Shown here: positions 1 through 5,475 of the stretch, in pieces | Layout: each line of letters starts with the position of its first letter | Position numbering within the stretch: the stretch's first letter is position 1 | IMG/VR virus record: IMGVR_UViG_3300031692_000011 | Location: 1-38,127 of that record | From: a virus | DNA: 38,127 nucleotides | Direction: 5' to 3' (one strand) | Notes under the pieces: model-generated | Seen by the model: the letters and a program-made list of their open reading frames with translations, nothing else | Database searches by the model: none | Told to the model about the DNA's origin: nothing | Program-made: the position numbers and the translations under genes

Positions 1-127
1 TTCCCCGTCTCATTGCCGGAGACACATAAATTTCTTTTCCTAGAACCTTCTCATCATAAACGCTTTTAGCCGTTCCATATTTTGAGAAACCCAATATTTT
101 AGCTGTATCTGTAGCTGTTATTAAGCC
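1..127. repeat. Terminal direct repeat, left copy
   Basis: These 127 bases are identical to 38001-38127. Both copies lie inside one open reading frame (the YqaJ exonuclease), which becomes continuous only when the two ends are merged. The exact 127-bp length equals a common assembler k-mer size, so the repeat most likely reflects a circular or circularly permuted molecule of 38,000 bp rather than a biological terminal repeat. Identity is seen directly; the assembly explanation is inference. Confidence 0.95.
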
Positions 128-187
128 GTTACGCCATTTTTTCCACTCTATATCGCCTTGAACTAAATTAACTTCCTTGAACTGCAT
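1..187 (-). CDS. YqaJ-family exonuclease, N-terminal part (continues at 38127-37309)
   Basis: This is the 5' part of the exonuclease gene split by the window ends. Reading leftward from ATG 187-185, the protein begins MQFKEVNLVQGDIEWKKWR and continues through the repeat into 38127-37309, giving 292 residues in total. The W-x2-W-R-x2-L-I-T-A-T-D block near residues 15-27 is the usual start of the YqaJ/lambda-exonuclease-like nuclease domain. The start codon lies 20 bp inside the end of the bet gene, so the two genes are translationally coupled. Starting only at the TTG near 38094 would remove this conserved N-terminus. Confidence 0.9.
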   Translation of the reverse strand, partial: MQFKEVNLVQGDIEWKKWRNGLITATDTAKILGFSKYGTAKSVYDEKVLGKEIYVSPAMRRG

Positions 188-911
188 CCTTACCCTCATT
201 AGTTTCTTCAATTAAATTATATAGCCTTAAAGATGTCACAATCGTCTCATAATCGCTTTTTAATATGTCTGAGATCTTTTCTACTCCGAATTCCTCTTTG
301 ATCATCTCCACCGCTTTTTTATCACCATTTATCATTTCTTTAATGACACGTGCTTCTTCTGTAGATATATTCTCGTTGGGTTTAATAACATCTTCATTTG
401 TCGATTGCCCCATCTCATCATCTGTATATATTCCGCTTAACGCATCGGGAAATGATTTTCGCAACGCTAATGCTTCTGCACATTTTGCAATCATTAATCT
501 AGGCATTTTCTTCCAGAATCTCGTTGGATTATTAGATTTATCTAACTGGACATATTCATCAAAATAGGCGGTAGCGGCGACTGTATGCCAGTTTCCGTCA
601 TCTGTCATTTTCTTCACATATGCGGTCGCTCCCATCAGTTCTTTTTCTTCTTTTAATAAAAGCGGTTCTCTCTCAGGAGCATACTTACCTGTTCTTTCCG
701 CAACAATTCTAAGGCCATCTATCGAAGTTTGAATCGTATAGTTTTTTTTCCAATTACCGTTTTTATCTTTGCTGTTTCTTTCCACTAAGTAAATTTGATT
801 TCTTAATGGATTTAAGCCCGTTTGTTCAGCTACATATATAAAACGATTAAAATCATTTTCAGGGACTCTTGGATAAAGATCCTTGATCATTTTTATTTCT
901 TTTTCATTCAT
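168..911 (-). CDS. bet: Bet/RecT-type single-strand annealing protein
   Basis: This 247-residue protein matches phage recombination protein Bet (Red-beta class). It has the N-terminal LNPLRNQIY segment (residues 34-42), the GLRIVAERTGKYAP segment in the middle, and the family's closing block IAKCAEALALRKSFP followed by LSGIYTDDEM. Bet proteins coat single-stranded DNA and anneal complementary strands after a partner exonuclease resects an end. That partner is encoded directly downstream, overlapping by 20 bp. The acidic tail after residue 165 is poorly conserved in the family. The start is preceded by AGGAGG at a good distance. Expected role: replication-linked recombination, genome circularisation and exchange with related phages. 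Confidence 0.93.
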   Translation of the reverse strand: MNEKEIKMIKDLYPRVPENDFNRFIYVAEQTGLNPLRNQIYLVERNSKDKNGNWKKNYTIQTSIDGLRIVAERTGKYAPEREPLLLKEEKELMGATAYVKKMTDDGNWHTVAATAYFDEYVQLDKSNNPTRFWKKMPRLMIAKCAEALALRKSFPDALSGIYTDDEMGQSTNEDVIKPNENISTEEARVIKEMINGDKKAVEMIKEEFGVEKISDILKSDYETIVTSLRLYNLIEETNEGKDAVQGS

Positions 912-1060
912 TGTATTACCTCCTGTTGAGCGATAGGCCGTGCATTATAAGGCGCAATCCCTATTTCATGTATTTTCTTATTGTCTTGATTTGAAGACAT
1001 GTGATATACACAACAGGATTGCATAGCAAAGCAAATCTCTAAAATAAATAATTTCTTCAT
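908..1060 (-). CDS. Small leader-operon protein, unknown
   Basis: A 50-residue reading frame, MKKLFILEICFAMQSCCVYH followed by a polar tail, ends in a TGA that overlaps the bet ATG by four bases (ATGA). A GAGA-type ribosome binding site precedes it. The N-terminus has a lysine pair, a short hydrophobic run and two adjacent cysteines at 16-17, so it could be a weak signal or lipoprotein-like peptide, but no proper lipobox is seen. The bet Shine-Dalgarno lies inside its last codons, so it may serve mainly as a coupling leader for bet. No family recognised. Confidence 0.6.
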   Translation of the reverse strand: MKKLFILEICFAMQSCCVYHMSSNQDNKKIHEIGIAPYNARPIAQQEVIQ

Positions 1061-1071
1061 CTTTTATCTCT

Positions 1072-1101
1072 TGCCCTCATCGCAGAGGGCATTTTTGTTT
1101 T
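1072..1101 (+). terminator. Rho-independent terminator, rightward
   Basis: A 7-bp GC-rich stem TGCCCTC/GAGGGCA (1072-1078 with 1085-1091) with loop ATCGCA is followed by TTTTTGTTTT. It is oriented to stop rightward transcripts arriving antisense across the leftward recombination operon, just before the rightward early promoter. In the leftward transcript the same hairpin lies in the 5' leader of the 1060-908 gene. Confidence 0.75.
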
Positions 1102-1106
1102 AAACA

Positions 1107-1135
1107 TTGATTGAATATTATCATTTGTGTATAAT
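1107..1135 (+). promoter_or_regulatory. Sigma70-like promoter for rightward early operon
   Basis: TTGATT (1107-1112), a 17-bp spacer and a perfect TATAAT (1130-1135). Transcription would start near 1142, inside the first hexamer of the operator array at 1141-1170 and 30 bp before the Cro-like gene. Among the best promoter matches in the window. Confidence 0.75.
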
Positions 1136-1144
1136 TTAAAGCAA
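1115..1144 (-). promoter_or_regulatory. Candidate leftward promoter for recombination operon
   Basis: On the minus strand, TTGCTT (1144-1139), an 18-bp spacer and TAATAT (1120-1115) lie back to back with the rightward early promoter. The -35 overlaps the first operator hexamer, so one bound regulator could affect both directions. The -10 match is moderate and the region is AT-rich. Confidence 0.45.
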
Positions 1145-1170
1145 CAATAAACGTAACAAACTTTGCAACA
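1141..1170. promoter_or_regulatory. Operator: three hexamers at 12-bp period
   Basis: GCAACA (1141), GTAACA (1153) and GCAACA (1165) recur with exactly six bases between copies, ending one base before the Cro-like gene's ATG. The array covers the predicted start site of the rightward promoter and the -35 of the leftward one. A two-copy version, GTAACA-N6-GCAACA, occurs at 3205-3222. The likely ligand is the adjacent Cro-like protein (inference). Confidence 0.6.
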
Positions 1171-1171
1171 C

Positions 1172-1357
1172 ATGAAGTTAGAAGATTATATTTCCGAGAA
1201 CAATATATCTATCACAGCTTTCGCTAAAGAGCTTGGCGTTCATCGAGTTACGCTTTATCGCTGGTTAGCAAAAGAAAGCTATCCGCGGCATGCTGTCGCC
1301 AAGAAAATTATTGAATTCACAAAAGAACAAGTAACGTATAAGGATTTATTTGAATAA
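1172..1357 (+). CDS. Cro-like HTH transcriptional regulator
   Basis: A 61-residue protein with a single helix-turn-helix: ITAFAKELGVHRVTLYRWL (about residues 13-31), with the A-x3-L-G-V turn and an R-V-T-x-Y-R recognition helix. Its size and position as first gene of the rightward early operon match Cro-type repressors. I chose ATG 1172 over the in-frame TTG at 1163 because it is a standard start, although neither has a strong Shine-Dalgarno; the mRNA leader is short. The operator hexamers immediately upstream suggest autoregulation. Its TAA shares one base with the next gene's ATG. No cI-sized partner repressor was recognised nearby. Confidence 0.8.
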   Translation: MKLEDYISENNISITAFAKELGVHRVTLYRWLAKESYPRHAVAKKIIEFTKEQVTYKDLFE

Positions 1358-1773
1358 TGGATTATCTTTTCTTTCTTCCAGATAAGCCTATTCCGTGGTC
1401 TCGTCCAGGTTCTTCTAAAGGTCGTTTCTATGATCCACAATGTGACGTAAAAGAAAACATCCGTCAATATGTTAAAAAAATGTTTTTACCACCAGATTTT
1501 AAACTTATCGAATCACTTTTTATTATTCATTATATCTTTCAGTTTGAAATGCCCAAATCATGGTCTAAAAAGAAAAAAGAACGTATGTACGGTATTGCTC
1601 ATCGTCAGCGCCCCGATAGCAGTAATCTTGTGAAGTTTTACGAAGACGCATTTAATGGTTTTATATTTAAAGATGATTGTGAAATATGGAATTTTAGCGT
1701 TAAAAAGAAATGGTCTGATAAAAATCAAACGATAATCCAAATAATTGAATTACCGGAAAACCACGATGTTTAA
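1357..1773 (+). CDS. RusA-like Holliday junction resolvase
   Basis: A 138-residue protein resembling RusA endonucleases, which resolve four-way junctions formed during phage replication and recombination. Seen: the N-terminal PIPWSRPG loop with a following YDP (residues 11-27), the acidic active-site block RPDSSNLVKFYEDAFNG (85-101), then FKDDCEI (104-110) and a closing KKKW strand. The aspartates at 87, 97, 106 and 107 are the likely metal ligands. Length is slightly above the usual ~120. It sits directly behind the Cro-like gene with a one-base overlap and would complement the Bet/exonuclease pair across the divergent promoter region. Confidence 0.85.
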   Translation: MDYLFFLPDKPIPWSRPGSSKGRFYDPQCDVKENIRQYVKKMFLPPDFKLIESLFIIHYIFQFEMPKSWSKKKKERMYGIAHRQRPDSSNLVKFYEDAFNGFIFKDDCEIWNFSVKKKWSDKNQTIIQIIELPENHDV

Positions 1774-2311
1774 ATGGATTAAAAATATATCTAAAAAAAA
1801 ACTTGAAAAAGAAAATAAAAAAATTTTGAAATCATGGGAAGAAGAGACAGAGAAAGCACTTAAAAAATATCGTGAAGATCATAAAAAACGTAAAGAAAAA
1901 AGAATTGCTTCGATAACGATTGAAGAAAATAGAGATCACCAAGCGGAAAAGAAATATAACGAATATTGTAAGAGAAAAGGTTTTTCCCCAAACATTGAGA
2001 GAATATATAAAAAAGAAAATAGGTTAATTGTTGGTACAATTCTTTGTGATGGTTCTTTTGATGAAATAGCTCGTGCATCTTTAGACAATACAACTATTAA
2101 ATTTCTAATATCTTATAGAGATAAAAATATCTTTTTAGAAGATATTGATGTTACGATTACTTCTACAAACAAAACCGAATTCAAAGTAAATGTCGATAAT
2201 GAAAAAGAATTTATGCAGCTAATTGCTAACTGGAAAGGGCGTAAAATATTTGAGGTTGACGGATATTATTTTAAACCTACCGATATATTAACTATTAAAC
2301 GGTTAAACTAA
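1766..2311 (+). CDS. Unknown protein with N-terminal basic coiled coil
   Basis: A 181-residue protein from ATG 1766, which overlaps the end of the RusA-like gene by 8 bp. An upstream TTG (1745) is possible but would extend the overlap. The first ~60 residues are lysine/glutamate-rich and probably a long charged helix or coiled coil. The remainder (residues ~75-181) looks like a compact alpha/beta domain ending in a KRLN tail. No catalytic motif or family recognised. Position suggests an early function. Confidence 0.7.
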   Translation: MFKWIKNISKKKLEKENKKILKSWEEETEKALKKYREDHKKRKEKRIASITIEENRDHQAEKKYNEYCKRKGFSPNIERIYKKENRLIVGTILCDGSFDEIARASLDNTTIKFLISYRDKNIFLEDIDVTITSTNKTEFKVNVDNEKEFMQLIANWKGRKIFEVDGYYFKPTDILTIKRLN

Positions 2312-2323
2312 AGGAAAACAAAG

Positions 2324-2509
2324 ATGTTAACACTAAAAATTAAAATAAAGTCTCATGATAGAACATATACAGAATCACACTTTCTCGATGATCAGTATAT
2401 CGTCTCTAAACAAAATGAAGAACTTACCGCATTAGTCGGAAAAGCCTGTAAGAACTCGCATATAGATGATATCCAAGATGTCATAGTCACTTCTAAAGTG
2501 GAATGGTAG
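2324..2509 (+). CDS. Small early protein, unknown
   Basis: A 61-residue protein preceded by AAAGGAAAAC at good spacing. The N-terminus alternates lysine/isoleucine in a beta-strand-like pattern (MLTLKIKIKSHDRTY), followed by a mixed helix and a final strand DVIVTSKVEW. No family recognised. Its 3' end overlaps the convergent membrane-protein gene by 17 bp. Confidence 0.65.
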   Translation: MLTLKIKIKSHDRTYTESHFLDDQYIVSKQNEELTALVGKACKNSHIDDIQDVIVTSKVEW

Positions 2510-2816
2510 TTAAAAATATTCCAAACATAAGTCTAACCGTTTCTTCAAATATTCGCTTAATCGCTAAATCAATAGCTATTTCATAAACCATAAATCCGAT
2601 AAATAAAGGAGCAACTATAATTATCGGCACTATTGTATTCCGTATAGTATCATAATTATTTGCCCCTACTCTATTGCGTAATCCTTCATACATTCGAAAA
2701 CATCTGTCTCGGATACGTTCAATAATGTTCGTAGGATTATCATATCTGCTACAGAATCTACTAATGGACTGTGTAGCAACAAATAGGCCTATAGACGCCA
2801 TTGCGTAAGATGCCAT
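2493..2816 (-). CDS. Small membrane protein (holin or exclusion candidate)
   Basis: A 107-residue protein with a strong AAGGAGG site. It has a mildly hydrophobic N-terminus (residues 1-18), a basic arginine-rich middle (about 30-50) and a clear membrane segment TIVPIIIVAPLFIGFMVYEI (about residues 61-80), followed by a second amphipathic hydrophobic stretch. It forms a leftward pair with the acidic protein encoded upstream, inside an otherwise rightward early region. A holin or a superinfection-exclusion protein are both possible; neither can be shown from sequence. It overlaps the 2324-2509 gene tail to tail. Confidence 0.65.
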   Translation of the reverse strand: MASYAMASIGLFVATQSISRFCSRYDNPTNIIERIRDRCFRMYEGLRNRVGANNYDTIRNTIVPIIIVAPLFIGFMVYEIAIDLAIKRIFEETVRLMFGIFLTTIPL

Positions 2817-2831
2817 ACGTTTACCTCCTTT

Positions 2832-3095
2832 TTAATGCTTCGTATTTTCTAAATCTGTAATAGTCTGATCGTACATGTCACTTAACTTTTCTTCCATATA
2901 ATTGACTACATCCCATTTATCTTCTTCATCAAGATTAAATTCTTCGCATATCTCTACATACTCCTCGCAACTATCATCAATGATGCCTAAGCTTTTACTA
3001 TATAGTTTTCCCCAATCGATCGCCCCCAGATATGTACATACCCCTTTATCTATTCGACTGTCTAACATTCTTTTTTCAATCTGATTATCTATCAT
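2832..3095 (-). CDS. Small acidic protein, unknown
   Basis: An 87-residue acidic protein. Of two close ATGs (3101 and 3095) I favour 3095 because AGGAG lies seven bases before it, while the first ATG is almost on top of that site. Residues ~40-80 are rich in Glu/Asp and predicted helical (EEYVEICEEFNLDEEDKW). No family recognised. It is the first gene of the leftward pair with the membrane protein at 2816-2493 and is probably driven by the promoter at 3220-3191, which overlaps an operator. Confidence 0.65.
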   Translation of the reverse strand: MIDNQIEKRMLDSRIDKGVCTYLGAIDWGKLYSKSLGIIDDSCEEYVEICEEFNLDEEDKWDVVNYMEEKLSDMYDQTITDLENTKH

Positions 3096-3190
3096 CTTCA
3101 TTCTCCTTTTTTGTTTTTCTCTCTTGGGAACTGCATCTTGCCTAACACTATCTCAGCTAGACGAAGGAAAGTTTCCCTTAAGATATCATA

Positions 3191-3220
3191 ACTATATCGT
3201 AGTCGTAACATTTATTGCAA
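3191..3220 (-). promoter_or_regulatory. Candidate leftward promoter
   Basis: On the minus strand TTGCAA (3220-3215), an 18-bp spacer and TATAGT (3196-3191). It faces the acidic/membrane protein pair. The -35 lies within the operator at 3205-3222. Confidence 0.5.
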
Positions 3221-3222
3221 CA
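3205..3222. promoter_or_regulatory. Operator: second copy of the hexamer site
   Basis: GTAACA-N6-GCAACA, followed by CA, repeats the right two-thirds of the 1141-1170 array. Sixteen of 20 bases match over 3205-3224 versus 1153-1172, all differences falling in the four-base centre. It lies between divergent genes and over the leftward -35, so the same regulator probably binds both places. Confidence 0.6.
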
Positions 3223-3235
3223 CAAATGTTTTTCC

Positions 3236-3264
3236 TTGACTTATCTTTTTAGTTCTATTAGCTT
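3236..3264 (+). promoter_or_regulatory. Candidate rightward promoter
   Basis: TTGACT (3236-3241), a 17-bp spacer and TAGCTT (3259-3264). The -35 is strong and the -10 weak. It would start transcription about 20 bp before the terminase-small-subunit-like gene. Confidence 0.4.
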
Positions 3265-3290
3265 TAAAGAAAGATTAAAAGAATTACTTT

Positions 3291-3923
3291 ATGTCTAATA
3301 TCTATGTCAAAGGACCTAATAACAAAGTAGATAATTTTGATCAAAAAACTAAAGACTTAATCTATCAATATCGCATAGAACAAAATCTCTCCTACCCGGA
3401 AATAGCTAAAAAATTAAAACTTGCTCCCGTTACTGTCTTTAAATATGTAAAAAAATATTTGAATCCAACTTTTAACTCCTCTCTTCAAACTAATCAACAA
3501 AAAGCTTCAACAGGAAATAAATGGGCATTAAAATATACGGAAGATGATATCGCAGTTTTACTAGACGATCTTTATAACTTTGCTGTTAATTCTGATAATA
3601 TCATGATTAATCGATATATTTATCGTAAGTATGGTAAAACGCCCGATTGGCTTCCAAGTCTAGTTGTTACGTATCCTTTTCTTAGGGAAAAATTAGACGA
3701 AATTAAACGCTTAATAGCAGACAGAATTCGCGACAAATCTATTCAGGGTAAGTACAATGTGTCATTTGCGAAGGATGTAATCGAAGAATTTGACGAGGAT
3801 TATTTGAAGCTTCAACAAGAAAGAGCTAACCGTAGTAAAAAGGAAGAATCGAAAGAATCAACGCTCAATATTAACGTTATCGATTGGCGTAAAGATAAAG
3901 AAAAATCTTCAAAAAAAGATTAA
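3291..3923 (+). CDS. Terminase small-subunit-like DNA-binding protein
   Basis: A 210-residue protein in two parts. Residues ~20-57 form a helix-turn-helix (YPEIAKKLKLAPVTVFKYVKK). Residues ~80-165 resemble the small-terminase/DNA-packaging domain of many phages: KYTEDDIAVLLDDL, a middle with WLPSL, a segment PFLREKLDEIKRLIADR, then the typical SIQGKYNVSFAKDVI ending. The tail is charged and probably disordered. The role would be to recognise the packaging site and hand DNA to the large subunit, which is encoded about 16 kb away rather than next door. A replication-region regulator is the alternative. The ribosome site is weak. Confidence 0.55.
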   Translation: MSNIYVKGPNNKVDNFDQKTKDLIYQYRIEQNLSYPEIAKKLKLAPVTVFKYVKKYLNPTFNSSLQTNQQKASTGNKWALKYTEDDIAVLLDDLYNFAVNSDNIMINRYIYRKYGKTPDWLPSLVVTYPFLREKLDEIKRLIADRIRDKSIQGKYNVSFAKDVIEEFDEDYLKLQQERANRSKKEESKESTLNINVIDWRKDKEKSSKKD

Positions 3924-4021
3924 CTAGGTAAAAATTCCCTATCTAATCATCATTTTAATCCTTGATTCAAAAACATTCTAGGTAGATATTTAAAATTTTA
4001 TTTTTTAGGTATGCTATGAGT

Positions 4022-4054
4022 AGAAAAAAAACAAGGCTCTCCTGCAAGAGAGCC
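4022..4054 (-). terminator. Terminator, leftward orientation
   Basis: A perfect 7-bp stem GGCTCTC/GAGAGCC (4035-4041 with 4048-4054) with a 6-base loop. On the minus strand it is followed by TTGTTTTTTTT, on the plus strand by A residues, so it terminates leftward RNA. No leftward gene ends here. Confidence 0.65.
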
Positions 4055-4073
4055 AAAAAAAACATAATAAAAA

Positions 4074-4101
4074 AATATATGTCTAAACATTACCAAAACA
4101 A
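4074..4101 (-). promoter_or_regulatory. Possible leftward promoter of a very short RNA
   Basis: Minus-strand TTGTTT (4101-4096), 16-bp spacer and TATATT (4079-4074) would start RNA near 4066 and reach the terminator at 4054-4035, giving a ~45-base transcript. The region is extremely AT-rich, so a chance match is likely. Confidence 0.25.
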
Positions 4102-4151
4102 TTTATTTTTTCCAATAACAGATTTTTTTTTAATTTTAAGGAGTGGCAAAA

Positions 4152-5090
4152 ATGACTAACTTTGTATCTCAACATCATTCTTTTGATATCCATTTAGCTG
4201 AAGAATTTGGAATTGAAGAAGCGATTCTTATCCACCATTTCCAACATTGGATAAGAGTAAACAGACGATTAAAAAGAAATTTTAGAGAAAATAGAACGTG
4301 GAGCTATCAAACCCAAAAAGAAATGCAAGCTCACTTTCCTTATCTAAAATTAGAAACTGTAAAATATGCTTTAGAACAATTAATCGAAAAAAAAGTTTTA
4401 ATTAGAAAAAATTTCAATAAAAATCCAATTGATAAAACTTGGTGGTATGCTTTTGTTGATGAGGATAAATTTATAAATTCAAATAATTTTTACGATACGG
4501 AAAATTCCGTGTCGACACGGAAAATTCCCCCACCTATACCAGATACTATAAACCCAGATACTAAAACCTATAATAATAAACCCAACCCAAATCCAACCAA
4601 ACAGCCTCAAAGCCCAAAGCTAAAGCAATGGGCTAACGACTTTCTTTCTTTTCTCAACAGAATCAGAGAATCGCTTGGCGTATACGCCTTAGATTCTTCG
4701 GCAATTACAAATAACTGGCATAAAGAACTACAACGTATCCGTAGCAAGATATCTTTAGATGACTACAGATCCATACTTACGCTTCTAGAGAAAGACGCCT
4801 TCTGGAGAATGGTGGTTACAAACCCCGCAAAACTGCGAAAGAATCTGGATAGCTTCCAATTAAAGCTAGCAGCGATTAAGAATAGCCCCGCAGCCATCAA
4901 GCAGCGAAAGCATGAGGAGCTAGAAGCAATTGCTACAGCGAATAGACAATGGTGGCGAGATAAAAAGCATTTGTGCCATGAAAAAGCCGATGAGTGTCAA
5001 AGTGGTTTATGGATAAATAAGCGATTACTATGTTTTTGGGATGAAGACTTTCCGAATGCTTGCAGGATTGAATTCCCCGAATTCAAATAA
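4152..5090 (+). CDS. Replication initiator / helicase-loader protein
   Basis: A 312-residue protein with the architecture of phage replication proteins. A winged-helix N-terminal domain (residues ~1-110) has EEAILIHHFQHWI, RTWSYQTQKEMQAHFP and the LETVKYALEQLIEKKVL helix plus wing ending TWWYAF. A low-complexity linker rich in Pro, Asn, Thr and Lys follows (about 118-160). The C-terminal helical domain has a late cysteine-containing segment (CHEKADECQSGLWINKRLLC). I chose ATG 4152 because AAGGAG lies eight bases before it, whereas GTG 4143 is too close. Expected role: bind the origin and load DnaB, encoded downstream. The linker DNA holds the probable origin repeats. Confidence 0.7.
   Translation: MTNFVSQHHSFDIHLAEEFGIEEAILIHHFQHWIRVNRRLKRNFRENRTWSYQTQKEMQAHFPYLKLETVKYALEQLIEKKVLIRKNFNKNPIDKTWWYAFVDEDKFINSNNFYDTENSVSTRKIPPPIPDTINPDTKTYNNKPNPNPTKQPQSPKLKQWANDFLSFLNRIRESLGVYALDSSAITNNWHKELQRIRSKISLDDYRSILTLLEKDAFWRMVVTNPAKLRKNLDSFQLKLAAIKNSPAAIKQRKHEELEAIATANRQWWRDKKHLCHEKADECQSGLWINKRLLCFWDEDFPNACRIEFPEFK
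4497..4625 (+). other. Probable replication origin inside the initiator gene
   Basis: Two identical 12-mers ACGGAAAATTCC (4497 and 4517) are spaced 20 bp apart, with the palindrome CGTGTCGACACG (4508-4519) between them. Two copies of CCAGATACTA at 4539 and 4554 follow. From 4527 to about 4620 the plus strand is almost free of G and rich in A and C. The two 12-mers are read in different frames (T-E-N-S versus T-R-K-I-P), so their identity is not explained by the protein. In lambda the origin iterons and an asymmetric A-rich tract lie in the same place, the linker region of gene O. Confidence 0.6.
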
Positions 5091-5111
5091 TTTCTTTACA
5101 CTATGCCCAAC

Positions 5112-5137
5112 AAAAAACCCCACCAGTGATGGCGGGG
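5112..5137 (-). terminator. Terminator, leftward orientation
   Basis: On the minus strand CCCCGCC/GGTGGGG (5137-5131 with 5124-5118; the one non-Watson-Crick pair is a G-U wobble) is followed by TTTTTTG. On the plus strand the same pair is an A-C mismatch and no T run follows. It therefore terminates leftward RNA, although it lies just after the rightward initiator gene. Confidence 0.65.
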
Positions 5138-5210
5138 CTGACCAAATTTGTTGAGGTATTAAATCAACGTATATATGTTAATCTACGATTGAATTTAACA
5201 CGAGGTATTT

Positions 5211-5441
5211 ATGTGGATAGAAATAGAAACTACCAAATCATCAAAATTTATAAATCTAGATAAGTTACATTATATTGAAAAATCTGAATGGGGTATGACT
5301 TCTGATATTGCAAGTGCTGAAGTATATACTATACATTATTGCAATAAAAATGAAGTTAAATTTGAAGAAGTATTTTTTGATAAAGAAAAAAGAGATAATA
5401 AATATAACTTTTTAATGAATATTCTTAATTCAAAATTATAA
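5211..5441 (+). CDS. Small replication-region protein, unknown
   Basis: A 76-residue protein with ACGAGG ahead of the start. It begins with a beta-rich pattern (MWIEIETTKSSKFINLDKLHYIEK), then a polar loop, another strand pair and a C-terminal helix. The layout resembles small strand-swapped phage proteins, but no family is recognised. It lies between the replication initiator and DnaB in one operon. Confidence 0.65.
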   Translation: MWIEIETTKSSKFINLDKLHYIEKSEWGMTSDIASAEVYTIHYCNKNEVKFEEVFFDKEKRDNKYNFLMNILNSKL

Positions 5442-5475
5442 TAATAATTACACTTTAAAAAAAATGGAGAATTTT

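Noticed and set aside
1-127. The 127-bp repeat as a true phage terminal repeat
   Set aside because: It lies within a coding frame, is exactly 127 bp and merges into a continuous gene. Assembly overlap of a circular or permuted genome is simpler. Read coverage over the repeat would decide.
265-567. Antisense reading frame within bet
   Set aside because: It mirrors the coding strand of a clearly conserved gene and has no ribosome site.
1172-1357. Evidence for stable lysogeny (Cro-like gene)
   Set aside because: No integrase, attachment site or CI-sized repressor was found, so temperate life is not supported, though a plasmid-like state cannot be excluded.
3926-4012. Repeated TAGGTA at 3926, 3979 and 4006 as operator sites
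   Set aside because: Irregular spacing in a very AT-rich stretch; likely chance.
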